64,000 nucleotides of DNA from Lacimicrobium sp. SS2-24 (GCF_002201535.1 NZ_NIWW01000001.1:372001-436000), one strand, 5' to 3'. Shown: positions 14,386-23,505, counted from the stretch's first letter. The notes: generated by a model not told the origin, from the sequence alone. Made by a program: numbers and translations.

Positions 14386-16470
14386 TTACCAGATACGCAC
14401 TCGTTCTTCCGGTGGCAGATACAGGGCATCACCCGGTTGCACATCAAACGCCTCATACCAGGCGTCATGATTTCGCGGTGCCAAGGCACGATAGCGCCCT
14501 GGTGAATGGGTTCCTGCTCTTAACTGATTAAGCATGCTCTGCTCGGTACGTTTCTCTTTCCATACCTGTGCCCATGCAAGGAAGAAGCGCTGATCGCCGG
14601 TAAGACCGTCAATTACCGGCGCTTCCTCTCCATTGAGGCTGAGCTGATAAGCATGATAAGCCATAGCGAGCCCGCCAACGTCACCAATGTTTTCACCAAG
14701 ACTGTTCTCGCCGTTTACAAAATTCCCCTCTATGGGTTCATATTGACTGTATTGTTCGGCCAGCTTTTCGGTTTTCGCTTCAAAGGCAGCGCGGTCAGCA
14801 TCGGTCCACCAGTTGCTTTGTATGCCTTTGGCATCGGATTTTGAGCCCTGGTCATCAAAACCATGTCCCATTTCATGACCGATAACGGCACCAATAGCAC
14901 CGTAGTTTACCGCCGGATCCGCATTAGGATCGAAAAACGGAGCCTGCAGAATGGCTGCAGGGAACACGATTTCATTAAAAGAACTGTTGTAATAGGCATT
15001 GACCTGTTGAGGAGGCATACCCCAGCGCTCGCGATCCGTTGGCAGCAATTCACGTTCTACGTCCTGGGCCTGGAAGAACTTGCGTAAATTACGCACATTG
15101 GTCATCAGATCCTCATCACTGATTTGCAAGCCCTCGAAGGACTGCCACTCATCGGGATAACCGATCTTCGGTCTGAATGCCTGTAACTTAGCCAACGCAT
15201 TCTCTTTGGTTTCCTCGCCCATCCAGTCAAGATTACGAATACGCTCTCCTAACGCAGTGCGCAGGTTCTCGACTAACTCAGCCATTTGCTCTTTCGAGCT
15301 TTGCGGGAAATAGCGATCCACATACACTTTGCCTATGGCGAAGCCCAGAGACTCCACACCAGACATTTGACTAATGGCCCGTTTCCAGCGCGCACGAGGC
15401 TCTTGCTGTCCACTGAGGGTCTTACCATAGAAATCAAAATTAGCCAGATAGATATCATCTGACAACAACGACGCATTGCCACTGATACTGTGATAAGTCA
15501 GATAGTCTTTCCAGACGTCAATAGGAGTGCTGTTTACAATCTCGATTACCGCTCTGATGGGTTCGGGTTGTGTCACGTTAAGCTGGGGCACTTTTAACCC
15601 TGAAGGCGCAAAGTACGCATCCCAGTTAAAGCCTGGGTAAGCCTCACTGAGATCGGCACGCGCTATCTGATTCAGCGTCAGATCCCGGTCTCGGCGCTTT
15701 TCTCTTGGCCATTGAGCCTGAGCGATTCGCGTTTCAAGCTCCAGAATACCCTGGGCCTTTTGTTCAGCATTTTCGGCACCGGCAAACTGCAACATCTGCG
15801 CGATATGAGCCACATACTGCTTACGTATGGTGTCAAAGCGTTCTGTTTCCTCGAGATAGTAGTCTCTGTCTGGCAGGCCCAATCCGCCTACGCCCATGCT
15901 GACTTCGTACTCATTGGGGTCGAGTCTGTTATACCACATGCCACTCCATATTGGCGTGCTGGTGCCTGTCAGCCATGCATTGCCAAATACAGCAGGCAAT
16001 TCCTCAGTGGATTTCAGCGCTTCAATGTCATCAAGAAGGGGCTCAATAGGGCTGATGCCTTTTTGATTGACGGCCTCCACATTCATGTACGCATTATAAA
16101 AATCGGCGATGAGCTTCTCTTCACCGGACAGGTCAGAGGCCGCAGCCAACTCTTCTACAATTGACTTAACCTGTTCCTCGCTGCGATCTGCCAGCGCAGT
16201 AAAGGCACCATAACGGGTCTTGTCTGCAGGCATTTCAAAGTTTTCATACCAGTTACCACTGGCATACATGAAAAAGTCATCACCAGGTTTGACGGATTCG
16301 TCACGGGCGCTCAAATCTACGCCAAATGAACCCATTTCTGGCGCAGCACTTTTCGGCGCGACCTGGGCGGTGGTATCGGGCTGATTAGCCTGTTGTTCAG
16401 CGCTATTGTCTTTACAGGCCCCCAGCATCACTGCTGACGCCACCATGGTGGCTACTAGGGTTTTTTGCAT
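14386..16470 (-). CDS. M13 family metalloendopeptidase, lipoprotein (PepO/neprilysin-like)
   Basis: A 694-residue predicted lipoprotein. MQKTLVATMVASAVMLGAC carries a lipobox (LGAC, Cys19), followed by a Ser/Gln-rich linker and then FGVDLSARDESVKPGDDFFMYASGNW, the typical start of bacterial M13 peptidases. The zinc motif HEMGH is at about residues 532-536, the third ligand is in GENIGDVGG (about Glu593), and NAYYNSSFNEIVFPAAIL is the substrate-binding segment. The protein ends RVRIW, the usual family C terminus. It should degrade oligopeptides at the periplasmic face of a membrane. The start was set at 16470 because GAGGATAACG precedes it; the longer in-frame form lacks a signal peptide. Confidence 0.94.
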   Translation of the reverse strand: MQKTLVATMVASAVMLGACKDNSAEQQANQPDTTAQVAPKSAAPEMGSFGVDLSARDESVKPGDDFFMYASGNWYENFEMPADKTRYGAFTALADRSEEQVKSIVEELAAASDLSGEEKLIADFYNAYMNVEAVNQKGISPIEPLLDDIEALKSTEELPAVFGNAWLTGTSTPIWSGMWYNRLDPNEYEVSMGVGGLGLPDRDYYLEETERFDTIRKQYVAHIAQMLQFAGAENAEQKAQGILELETRIAQAQWPREKRRDRDLTLNQIARADLSEAYPGFNWDAYFAPSGLKVPQLNVTQPEPIRAVIEIVNSTPIDVWKDYLTYHSISGNASLLSDDIYLANFDFYGKTLSGQQEPRARWKRAISQMSGVESLGFAIGKVYVDRYFPQSSKEQMAELVENLRTALGERIRNLDWMGEETKENALAKLQAFRPKIGYPDEWQSFEGLQISDEDLMTNVRNLRKFFQAQDVERELLPTDRERWGMPPQQVNAYYNSSFNEIVFPAAILQAPFFDPNADPAVNYGAIGAVIGHEMGHGFDDQGSKSDAKGIQSNWWTDADRAAFEAKTEKLAEQYSQYEPIEGNFVNGENSLGENIGDVGGLAMAYHAYQLSLNGEEAPVIDGLTGDQRFFLAWAQVWKEKRTEQSMLNQLRAGTHSPGRYRALAPRNHDAWYEAFDVQPGDALYLPPEERVRIW

Positions 16471-16876
16471 CGTTATCCTCACACTGTTGTTTTGTATTAA
16501 TCCGCAGCTAAACAGACCAAGCCGAAGTGACAAAGCAGCGCTTTGGCAAACTGGTTCCGCAAGGGATTGAAGGGATTAACTCAAAGGGTGATAAACACAG
16601 GCTTGCCGACTTTTTCACCATGGGCATCAGGGAGAGTTCAAGCGTCCTACCCACTACCGCTATATTGGGGGCCAAGCCACAGAGCCTGCTAATGACCGCT
16701 TTTACATCAAGCTCTTCTGACCCACTTGGGGTAGGCTGTTATCTGTGCGGATTAACATTCTGGTTATAAGCCATACAGTTATATCAGATTTGTCACGCTG
16801 AGTGTGCGCTTTGTGACTGGAACGGTCGCTTTATGACTATGCTTCAGCGGATTTTTTGTAAAAAGATATTGCCAGA
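16471..16876. other. 406-base gap with no recognisable gene
   Basis: The gap separates the M13 start codon from the end of the M23 gene (both minus strand), so it should hold the M13 promoter and the end of the M23 transcript. An 80-codon plus-strand reading frame at 16527-16769 has no ribosome-binding site and a low-complexity, shadow-like composition. CCTACCC (16646) and GGGGTAGG (16728) form a distant inverted pair, and two 11-bp direct repeats lie at 16807-16837. I recognise no RNA family here. Confidence 0.5.
16807..16837. repeat. Two 11-bp near-identical direct repeats, 20-bp period
   Basis: CGCTTTGTGAC (16807-16817) and CGCTTTATGAC (16827-16837) differ at one base and are spaced 20 bases centre to centre, about two helical turns. 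This geometry fits a tandem binding site for a dimeric or cooperative regulator. They lie 340-660 bases from the M13 gene start and just past the M23 gene end. Confidence 0.4.
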
Positions 16877-17725
16877 TTAACGAGGCGGGACCAAAAGTTG
16901 CGGATCTAATCGCTGTGACAACCAGTTGATGCGCCAGTCCAGATGTGGACCAGTGGTGCGCCCCGTGGCGCCCATTTCAGCGATTTTATCGCCTTGTCTG
17001 ACTTCATCCCCCTCCGTCACAAGACTCTTGGAGAGGTGTATAAACGTAGAAGTCACGCCAAAACCATGATCCAGAATGAGCGTGCCGCCAGAGTAGTACA
17101 TATCAGCAACCCACAGCACTACCACACCGTCAGCCGGAGCAACCACGGTGGTGCCAACGGGACCGGCCACATCCAGGCCATAATGAGGGCGCTTAGGAAC
17201 ACCGTTAAACACACGCTGACTGCCATACACGCCGGAAACCGGCCCCTGTGCGGGCCAAATAAAAGGTTGCAAGAAATGCAGGTGCTCTGACAGCGTATTA
17301 CGTGCACGATAAATTTTACGATTATCCTCGGCGATGCGCTGCAACACACTATCCGCTGGCGTCACATACTTTTGTGCAACCCCTTCGATACGTTGTACAG
17401 GGTAGTCTCTTTTTTCAATCTCCAGATTCAGGGTGCGGCGGTCCTGACCATTGATAACCGTCAATGTTTGTGAAGCACTGGCATCACGGCCAAACCCCAC
17501 TACAAAATGCCCCTTCTCGCCCACTTTTACGTCTTCTGAATTGAGCATCAACCGACTGCCCGGGGTAACCTCACCTGTGATCCATCCGCCCTGAATAAGA
17601 TTCCCCTGATAGCGAATTTCAGGTGTTGCCGTCACTGCCACAGAACACGACAGCATCAGCATAAACAGCGCGACATTCACCTGGCATTTAATTGCTGGCA
17701 ATGGCACCTTTGCCCACTCCTTCAT
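16877..17725 (-). CDS. M23 family metallopeptidase (secreted, LytM-type)
   Basis: About 282 residues from this start. A hydrophobic signal segment (VALFMLMLSCSVAVTA) is followed by a beta-rich N-terminal domain and a C-terminal LytM/peptidase M23 domain from about residue 165. The zinc-site motifs are RPHYGLDVAGPVGT (H-x3-D) and GPHLDWRI (the HxD-like H-L-D), with TFIHLSK between them. All active-site residues appear intact, so it may be a peptidoglycan endopeptidase rather than a degenerate activator. The start overlaps the preceding gene, with several candidate starts: ATG 17725, GTG 17707, TTG 17701. The gene is coupled to the pterin-synthase-like gene, a pairing I cannot explain functionally. 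Confidence 0.88.
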   Translation of the reverse strand: MKEWAKVPLPAIKCQVNVALFMLMLSCSVAVTATPEIRYQGNLIQGGWITGEVTPGSRLMLNSEDVKVGEKGHFVVGFGRDASASQTLTVINGQDRRTLNLEIEKRDYPVQRIEGVAQKYVTPADSVLQRIAEDNRKIYRARNTLSEHLHFLQPFIWPAQGPVSGVYGSQRVFNGVPKRPHYGLDVAGPVGTTVVAPADGVVVLWVADMYYSGGTLILDHGFGVTSTFIHLSKSLVTEGDEVRQGDKIAEMGATGRTTGPHLDWRINWLSQRLDPQLLVPPR

Positions 17726-18569
17726 ATGCCTGTACGGTGAAGTGCTTTTCTGGTTGTACACCTTTGAGTTCATCAGCCATAAACTGAGCCAGACACTCTA
17801 CCGTTGAATCGGTGTCGATGAGGTCACATTCCGCTTCCGCGATAGCCAGCTCGAAAAGGCCCTGAGAGGATTCATAGCTGAACAAACAATGACCACTAAG
17901 ATCCACCTCGCGGGCTTCCTTCGACAGATTCAAAACCTCAGCATCCACCAGATCTTCTCGCGTTCCGATATAGATATCGCGCCATCTTCTCGCCCAGTAT
18001 TGCTGCGCGTCAACATCCGGTTCATTATTCACATACACCTTAATGCGTGAACGGTGACCATGAGCGATACGCTGGCAATTACCCTCATGCTTCTTCAGTC
18101 CATGAGTATAGTGATAGTAAGGCTCATTAATTTCTTCACAACGCAGGTTCAGGGTTAATCCCTGAACATTCTGTGGTAAATGGGTTGCGATAATGTCCTT
18201 GAGATACTGGCTAACCGATTGCATACAAATACGCTCAGCATAAATGAAGGCATACGCCTCGGCAGGGCAATACAAGTGGATTGAGCGTCCGTGGGTACGC
18301 ATAAAATCCACCCAGACCTGGTCCGTACTGGCTTCGTGGGTAATCTGGCTGCAATGGTGTTCAGCGGGAACCAATAGCTTGTGATCAACATGTTCATCAA
18401 TAAGCCGTTTCAATTGCTTTTTCACCAGTGAAAAGTCCAGAACCATGCTCTGGTCATCCAGTCCACCATCGAGGATCACATCCACAATCCAACTCTCACC
18501 GACCATGCCCCTCTCAGGGCACAGGTAAGAAAAATCCATTACGGTTAAATCATTTACAAATAATTGCAT
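17688..18569 (-). CDS. Tandem 6-carboxytetrahydropterin/6-pyruvoyltetrahydropterin synthase-like protein
   Basis: A 293-residue cytoplasmic protein, about twice the length of QueD. The N-terminal half keeps the MVLDFSLVKKQLKRLIDE and VDHKLL (61-64) elements of the family but has no His-x-His zinc motif. The C-terminal half has THGLKKHEGNCQRIAHGHRSRI, with His156, Cys165, His170 and His172 placed like the zinc ligands and catalytic Cys of the family, and the late TVECLAQFM acidic segment. It may be a duplicated QueD-type enzyme or a related pterin-binding protein; no other queuosine or folate gene is nearby. Start ATG 18569 was chosen over an upstream TTG at 18584; neither has a strong ribosome-binding site. 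Confidence 0.78.
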   Translation of the reverse strand: MQLFVNDLTVMDFSYLCPERGMVGESWIVDVILDGGLDDQSMVLDFSLVKKQLKRLIDEHVDHKLLVPAEHHCSQITHEASTDQVWVDFMRTHGRSIHLYCPAEAYAFIYAERICMQSVSQYLKDIIATHLPQNVQGLTLNLRCEEINEPYYHYTHGLKKHEGNCQRIAHGHRSRIKVYVNNEPDVDAQQYWARRWRDIYIGTREDLVDAEVLNLSKEAREVDLSGHCLFSYESSQGLFELAIAEAECDLIDTDSTVECLAQFMADELKGVQPEKHFTVQAYEGVGKGAIASN

Positions 18570-18652
18570 GGTCAGAGTAGTCAAAAAATACAGCGTTTAT
18601 TATAACCTGAAGTGCAGCCAAAGTGTCAGCTTCAGCGTGGCTTCGCGTAAAC

Positions 18653-19669
18653 CTATGATTGTGATTTAAGCAGCTGGTCTTTCAGATTAGGTGGCACCCC
18701 ATTTATGATAAGGGTATCACTGGCGGCATCGTATTGAACCCGCTCGCCCAATAACGTGCGGTCAAAGTTAATACTGAGTCCGCCCCCCTGACCTGAAAAC
18801 TTACTCAGCCCTTTTAAAACAGCGCGATCAGCGGGAAAATCTTCCTCTATGGCGGTCTCCTGCTGGTGCTGGCGAACAAAACTGTAGAAATCCTGACCAG
18901 GTTCTGACGAGGGTATCCGTTCAGACAATTCCGGTAGACTAATATGCTCACCCTGCTCCAGCTTTTCCTTGTAGTAGTCCGATACGGCCTTTCGGCTCTG
19001 CTGTTTTTCCTGTGCATCAAGTTGCTCACTGGCCAGGAATTCATCTACCTGAGACACCAGTTGTTTGTTTTGCTCTTTGGTATCAACCTTTTCTTCACAG
19101 GCTAAAAAACTAAGGAAAAAATCCGATACTTTGCGTCCGGCCCTGCCTTTGATAAAACTCACATAACGCTGCTTATCACGATTAACCTGCATCTCGGTAA
19201 TATCGATCCTGGCCGCCAGTTGCATTTTCGCCAGGTCCAGGTGATCACTGTAATTTAATTCCAGATCCTGATTGATCTCGACATGCTCACGGGTATTGAT
19301 CACCGCAACCAATAAGTAATCTGTGGCCAAAAACTGATAACGGCAAAATACCACAAAGCCCGTTTCCAACGTGGCAAAATCCATCAGTTTCTGGCGCAGT
19401 AAATCTGCCGTTTTAACACTGAATTGGTGAAATGACAGTTCGTCGGCAAACAGCCCGGTCAACAAGCCGGGAAAGGCCCCGTCAGGCTCATCACTCAGTC
19501 CCCCAACTCCCTTACCCGGCTTAGTGTTGTAGGTATGATGTAGCTGTTGGGCCAACCCTTCGATGGCGGCACTGATTTCAAAACACGCGGTCCTTGGTAC
19601 CAGTACCAATTCCTGATCAGCGTTAAGCCTGAGTTGATGTACAACAAAATCTTGAATAACGGCACTCAT
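18653..19669 (-). CDS. yejK: Nucleoid-associated protein YejK (NdpA)
   Basis: A 338-residue protein beginning MSAVIQDFVVHQLRLNADQE, as in the YejK/NdpA family. The recognisable blocks are VLVPRTACFEISAAIEGLAQQLHHTYN, FLACEEKVDTKEQNKQL and the C-terminal VQYDAASDTLIINGVPPNLKDQL. The family comprises abundant DNA-binding proteins of unknown exact role, first found bound to the nucleoid. The gene is divergent from yejL, and the yejK/yejL/yejM neighbourhood is the same as in enterics. The 281-base divergent gap probably contains both promoters; a TGTTACACT at 19825-19833 could be an extended -10 for yejL. Confidence 0.95.
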   Translation of the reverse strand: MSAVIQDFVVHQLRLNADQELVLVPRTACFEISAAIEGLAQQLHHTYNTKPGKGVGGLSDEPDGAFPGLLTGLFADELSFHQFSVKTADLLRQKLMDFATLETGFVVFCRYQFLATDYLLVAVINTREHVEINQDLELNYSDHLDLAKMQLAARIDITEMQVNRDKQRYVSFIKGRAGRKVSDFFLSFLACEEKVDTKEQNKQLVSQVDEFLASEQLDAQEKQQSRKAVSDYYKEKLEQGEHISLPELSERIPSSEPGQDFYSFVRQHQQETAIEEDFPADRAVLKGLSKFSGQGGGLSINFDRTLLGERVQYDAASDTLIINGVPPNLKDQLLKSQS

Positions 19670-19950
19670 GTATGCGCACTCTTTGGTTTAATGACAGGAA
19701 TCAAGCGGGTGAACGATGGTGATGCAGCATCAACCATTAAAAAAGTACCTCACACGCTTGCACACAGGGCCGACAAGGATATGATATCAAAAGGAATAAT
19801 CAACCACCCAAGGTAATTTCCTTATGTTACACTCTAGCCGATTGACCATTATGTTGGGCTTTCATGCCGAATAACAACATAACGGGACAATTTTCCGACG
19901 AAAACAGTTAATCATCCACGGCCACCGACGGGTTGGGTAAAGGTTAGAAC

Positions 19951-20196
19951 ATGCCGCAAAAATCAAAATATTCAGATAGCCAATTCGATCATCTCACCCA
20001 GGACCTCATCACCGTCTTAGAAAAGCACCAGGCAGACAGAGAATTATCTTTGATGGCGCTGGGTAATCTGATTACCGGCATATTCAATCATCAGGTAGAC
20101 GCACAGCGACGGGCATCGCTGGCAAATGACTTCACCCGCATTCTGCTAAAAAGCATCGACCTGCCCGCCAACAGTAAACAGAATAACAGCCAATGA
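19951..20196 (+). CDS. yejL: YejL family protein (DUF1414)
   Basis: An 81-residue small protein matching the YejL family: YSDSQFDHLTQDLITVLEKH and the highly conserved SLMALGNLITGIFN, then RRASLANDFTRILLKSI. It is all-helical and cytoplasmic with no known function. It overlaps yejM by four bases (ATGA), as in many gammaproteobacteria, which points to coordinated expression. Confidence 0.95.
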   Translation: MPQKSKYSDSQFDHLTQDLITVLEKHQADRELSLMALGNLITGIFNHQVDAQRRASLANDFTRILLKSIDLPANSKQNNSQ

Positions 20197-21731
20197 TTTT
20201 AGGTGATACGCCAAGACGCCAACGCGTCTCAAAATTGGTTGCCTGGGGCCATTGGTTTGCCCTGAGCAATATCATTATTGCCATCTGTATTGCATCGATT
20301 TACGTGTTTAATTCCGGCATGCCGGATACCGCCATCGGCATGCTTTACCTGTTCAGCAACTGGTTTAGTCACATTGCCTTTCTGACCTTTATTGGTTTTA
20401 TCCTTTTAGTGTTGCCGCAGTGCTACCTGGTCCCCAATGTTAAAGTGGTTAAGGTTGTCAGTTCCGTGTTTGCGGCCATTGGCCTCGCCTTACTGGCATT
20501 TGATGCATTGTTGTATACCAAACATGGCTTGCATCTGAGTCTGAGTTCGGTGGAAGTGATTCGCAGCGAAACCCGCAGCGCCATGGCCAGCTTTACCTGG
20601 CAACAGTGGAGCTACCTGAGTCTGTTGTTTATGGTGTGGCTGTCACTGCAGCTGATTATTGCCAATGCGCTGTGGCAGCGCGTAGAGCGATTACAAAAGC
20701 AACGGGTAGGACTGCCGATCCTGACCTTCTTCGTGATTTGTTTTGTCAGTAGTCACGGGGCACATATATGGGCCGATGCCAAGTTATATCAGCCCATTGT
20801 CAAACAGGATGATATGTTTCCCCTATCCTATCCGGCAACGGCAAAAACCTTAATGTCTAAATACGATTTGCTCGATCTGCAAAATTACCAGCGACGCAAA
20901 GAACTGCAACTCAGCAGCCCTTTCCAATCCGCCACCTATCCTCTGGAGCCTGTGTATTGCGGGATTAATGAGGCCTCCAGTGTAGTGGTTCTGCTGAGTA
21001 ACGAGCCGGGCGAACTGGGGCACTTTGGCTCGGCGTTATTGTTACGTCAATATCCACAGCATTATGATATTTCAGCCGATCAGGCCTCTGCCCGCTTTTC
21101 TGTGCTCTACGGGCTGCCCGCACTGTATCGGACCGCATTGGAGTCTCGTGTCCCGGTGCCACTGGATTTGACTCATGAATTAGGTCTGGATACCTTCATT
21201 TACGCCTCAGCATCCCTGCCTGCTGGCGTAACCAGCCTGCAGGTGGACTGGGCCGAATTTCTCACACGGGTCACCGCAGACAAGCCTAAACTGGCCATTG
21301 GCTTTGTCGACGAGCAGGAGTTAAACATCTTGCTTGCCGGCAAACTGCATCAACGCAACAAACTCGTGCTGACACAGATGAGACCGAATCAGGAAGTGAA
21401 TTTGTTGACCAATTTCCCGTTGCCCGACTCTCGTCCTCCATCGAGCCACGAAGACCTGTTGCCTACCGTAATGGACCTTGTACAGTGCAGTGCACCCGTC
21501 AGCCACTACAGTACCGGTCAGTCACTGCTCAGCCCTCAGCGAAACTGGCTGGTTAGCAACAGCAACAGTAAGCTGGTGTTATTAGAAGGTGATCAACGCA
21601 TCGAGGTGGACGGTCAGGGAAATTACAGAATATCCGATCTGGTTTCAGGTGAACGTAGCCCCGACAAACTGAACATGAGCCGCTTGAGCCAGGGGGTAAA
21701 ACATCTCAGTCGCTTCAGTGCACAGCGATAA
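20193..21731 (+). CDS. yejM: YejM/PbgA-like inner-membrane protein with shortened periplasmic domain
   Basis: A 512-residue DUF3413 protein. The first 190 residues hold five membrane helices (LSNIIIAICIASIYVF, LFSNWFSHIAFLTFIGFILL, VFAAIGLALLAFDALLY and others), which match the part of YejM/PbgA that binds LapB and lipid A to control LpxC turnover. The rest is periplasmic. The canonical protein has a sulfatase-like fold and about 586 residues; here the segment corresponding to the entry strand reads VVVLLSNEPGE rather than the usual DGLR, and the protein is about 75 residues shorter. QASARFSVLYGLPALY still aligns with the family's TRFG...YG block. The signalling role may therefore be kept while the degenerate enzyme fold is reduced further. 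Confidence 0.88.
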   Translation: MILGDTPRRQRVSKLVAWGHWFALSNIIIAICIASIYVFNSGMPDTAIGMLYLFSNWFSHIAFLTFIGFILLVLPQCYLVPNVKVVKVVSSVFAAIGLALLAFDALLYTKHGLHLSLSSVEVIRSETRSAMASFTWQQWSYLSLLFMVWLSLQLIIANALWQRVERLQKQRVGLPILTFFVICFVSSHGAHIWADAKLYQPIVKQDDMFPLSYPATAKTLMSKYDLLDLQNYQRRKELQLSSPFQSATYPLEPVYCGINEASSVVVLLSNEPGELGHFGSALLLRQYPQHYDISADQASARFSVLYGLPALYRTALESRVPVPLDLTHELGLDTFIYASASLPAGVTSLQVDWAEFLTRVTADKPKLAIGFVDEQELNILLAGKLHQRNKLVLTQMRPNQEVNLLTNFPLPDSRPPSSHEDLLPTVMDLVQCSAPVSHYSTGQSLLSPQRNWLVSNSNSKLVLLEGDQRIEVDGQGNYRISDLVSGERSPDKLNMSRLSQGVKHLSRFSAQR

Positions 21732-21770
21732 ATCCAGGGCTAAGATGGTCTTTGATGGAATGTAATAAAT

Positions 21771-21800
21771 AAAAAAGCGTGGTGAAACCACGCTTTTTTT
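21771..21800. terminator. Bidirectional intrinsic terminator
   Basis: AAAAAAGCGTGG and CCACGCTTTTTT form a long stem around TGAAA, with A-run and U-run on the two sides. It ends the yejLM transcript and also serves the convergent valine-degradation operon coming from the right. Confidence 0.9.
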
Positions 21801-21837
21801 AAGATTCGGTCACAACAGAGAAGGTAATCTCTTCTGG

Positions 21838-22599
21838 TTAAACCCGCGTACCGCCATCAAGTTCCAATACACGCCCGGTAAAGTACTCGTTTTCAAATAT
21901 AAACCGAGCGGCATCGGCCACTTCTGATGGCTCTGCTAGGCGCCGCAGTGGCACAGCACTGAGAAAACGCTCACGCATGTCCGGACGCATTTGCGCTGCC
22001 ATCGCCGTTTCTACCAGTCCCGGAGCGATGCAACCTGTGCGAATCCCAAAGCGCGCCAGCTCTTTCGCCCAGGTCACCGTCATTGCGGCGACGGCAGCCT
22101 TAGACGCCGAGTAGTTACTTTGTCCTGCATTACCAGCCCGTGACACCGATGAAATATTAATAATCACGCCCTTACTCTGGCTTTCCACCATAACCGCTGC
22201 GGCTTCTCTTGCACACAAAAACGTGCCGGTCACATTCACATCGAGTACAGATTGAAATTGCTGTTGCGACATTCTGTCTACAACCTGACCTTCTTTGACT
22301 TTCAGCAACATGCCATCTCGCATGATACCCGCACTGTTTACCAGACCGTTCAGGGCACCAAAATGCTTGCGAACCTGAGTAAACGTATTAGCGACATCTT
22401 GTTCATTGGAAACATCCAGTACAAACCCTTTTGCCACGCCACCTTTTTTTTCCAATTGTGCGACTGCGTTCTCGAGGGATTCCTGCTGTCTGTCTAATAA
22501 CGCCACTTTGGCACCGCGTTCACAAAAATGCTCTGCCATAGCGAATCCCAGACCCTGTGCAGCCCCGGTAATGGCAATGACTTTATCGGTTATTTGCAT
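21838..22599 (-). CDS. SDR family 3-hydroxyacyl-CoA/ketoacyl-type dehydrogenase
   Basis: A 253-residue short-chain dehydrogenase. It has the NAD-binding TGAAQGLGFAMAE motif, NSAG, and the catalytic Ser/Tyr/Lys set in NISSVSRAGNAGQSNYSASKAA. The C terminus (FTGRVLELDGGTRV) is FabG-like. It is the last gene of the valine-degradation operon, and its ATG follows the mmsB stop codon directly. In related marine bacteria this SDR travels with mmsB and the acyl-CoA dehydrogenase, so a 2-methyl-3-hydroxyacyl-CoA or 3-hydroxyacyl substrate is likely, but the exact substrate is inference. Confidence 0.87.
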   Translation of the reverse strand: MQITDKVIAITGAAQGLGFAMAEHFCERGAKVALLDRQQESLENAVAQLEKKGGVAKGFVLDVSNEQDVANTFTQVRKHFGALNGLVNSAGIMRDGMLLKVKEGQVVDRMSQQQFQSVLDVNVTGTFLCAREAAAVMVESQSKGVIINISSVSRAGNAGQSNYSASKAAVAAMTVTWAKELARFGIRTGCIAPGLVETAMAAQMRPDMRERFLSAVPLRRLAEPSEVADAARFIFENEYFTGRVLELDGGTRV

Positions 22600-23496
22600 T
22601 TACTTATCCTTATCATTCTGTTCAAAAAGGGTAAAAATACTGGAGAAATCTTTGCCACCATTACCCTTAAGGCTGTGCAATCCATAAAGGCTCTGGGCCA
22701 ATGCGCCCATGGGTGTGGGTGAATTACTCTGTACGGCGGTATCCATCGCCAGACCTAAGTCCTTTTTCATCAGATCTACCAGAAAGCCGCCCTGATATCC
22801 GTTACTCGATGGCACATTCTCCATCACTCCGGGGCACGGATTGTATTTATCCAGCGTCCAGTTAGCGCCTGAGCTTTGCTGCATGATTTTTGAAAGTACA
22901 TTAGGATCCAGACCATTATTCATACCTAAGCGCAGTGCTTCGCTGGTTCCTGCCATGAGTACCGCTAACAACATGTTGTTACAGATTTTAGCAACCTGAC
23001 CGGCCCCATGGTCTCCGGCATGAAAGATATTCTTACCCATGGCTTCAAGCACAGGCTGAGCCTGTTTAAACTGCATTTGTGTGCCACCTACGATAAAGGT
23101 CAGGGTCCCCGCTGTGGCACCGGCCACCCCGCCTGAAACCGGGGCATCGATAAAGTTAATATCTTTGTTACTGAGCTCCCGGGCCAATGTTATTGCCGAC
23201 TCGGCATCAATAGTACTGGAATCGATCACCAACGTGCCGGGCTTAAGGGCTCTGACCACCTCTTCATTTTCAAGATATAGCGCTTTAACATGGCGCCCCG
23301 CGGGTAACATGGATATGACAACGGTTGACTCGGCGACAGCTTCAGCGGCTGTCCCTGCTAATTTGGCCCCCTGTGCAACCAGTGGCGCTGCACTTTCAGG
23401 TTGCAGATCAAAAACAGTGAGATCAAATCCGGCTTTGAGTAAATTGGCCGCCATTGGCCCACCCATGTTGCCTAATCCAATAAACGCAATTTTCAT
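22600..23496 (-). CDS. mmsB: 3-hydroxyisobutyrate dehydrogenase
   Basis: A 298-residue NAD-dependent dehydrogenase that converts 3-hydroxyisobutyrate to methylmalonate semialdehyde in valine breakdown. It has the FIGLGNMGGPMAANLLKAG dinucleotide site, the substrate motif DAPVSGGVAGATAGTL, and the catalytic Lys in GAGQVAKICNNMLL. SNGYQGGFLVDLMKKDLGLA is typical of MmsB. The ribosome-binding site AAGGAT precedes the ATG. It sits between the HIBYL-CoA hydrolase and the SDR, in the same operon as mmsA. Confidence 0.95.
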   Translation of the reverse strand: MKIAFIGLGNMGGPMAANLLKAGFDLTVFDLQPESAAPLVAQGAKLAGTAAEAVAESTVVISMLPAGRHVKALYLENEEVVRALKPGTLVIDSSTIDAESAITLARELSNKDINFIDAPVSGGVAGATAGTLTFIVGGTQMQFKQAQPVLEAMGKNIFHAGDHGAGQVAKICNNMLLAVLMAGTSEALRLGMNNGLDPNVLSKIMQQSSGANWTLDKYNPCPGVMENVPSSNGYQGGFLVDLMKKDLGLAMDTAVQSNSPTPMGALAQSLYGLHSLKGNGGKDFSSIFTLFEQNDKDK

Positions 23497-23505
23497 TGTC
23501 GATCC

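Noticed and set aside
16527-16769. 80-codon plus-strand reading frame in the M13-M23 gap
   Set aside because: No ribosome-binding site, no recognisable domain, and composition like non-coding sequence.
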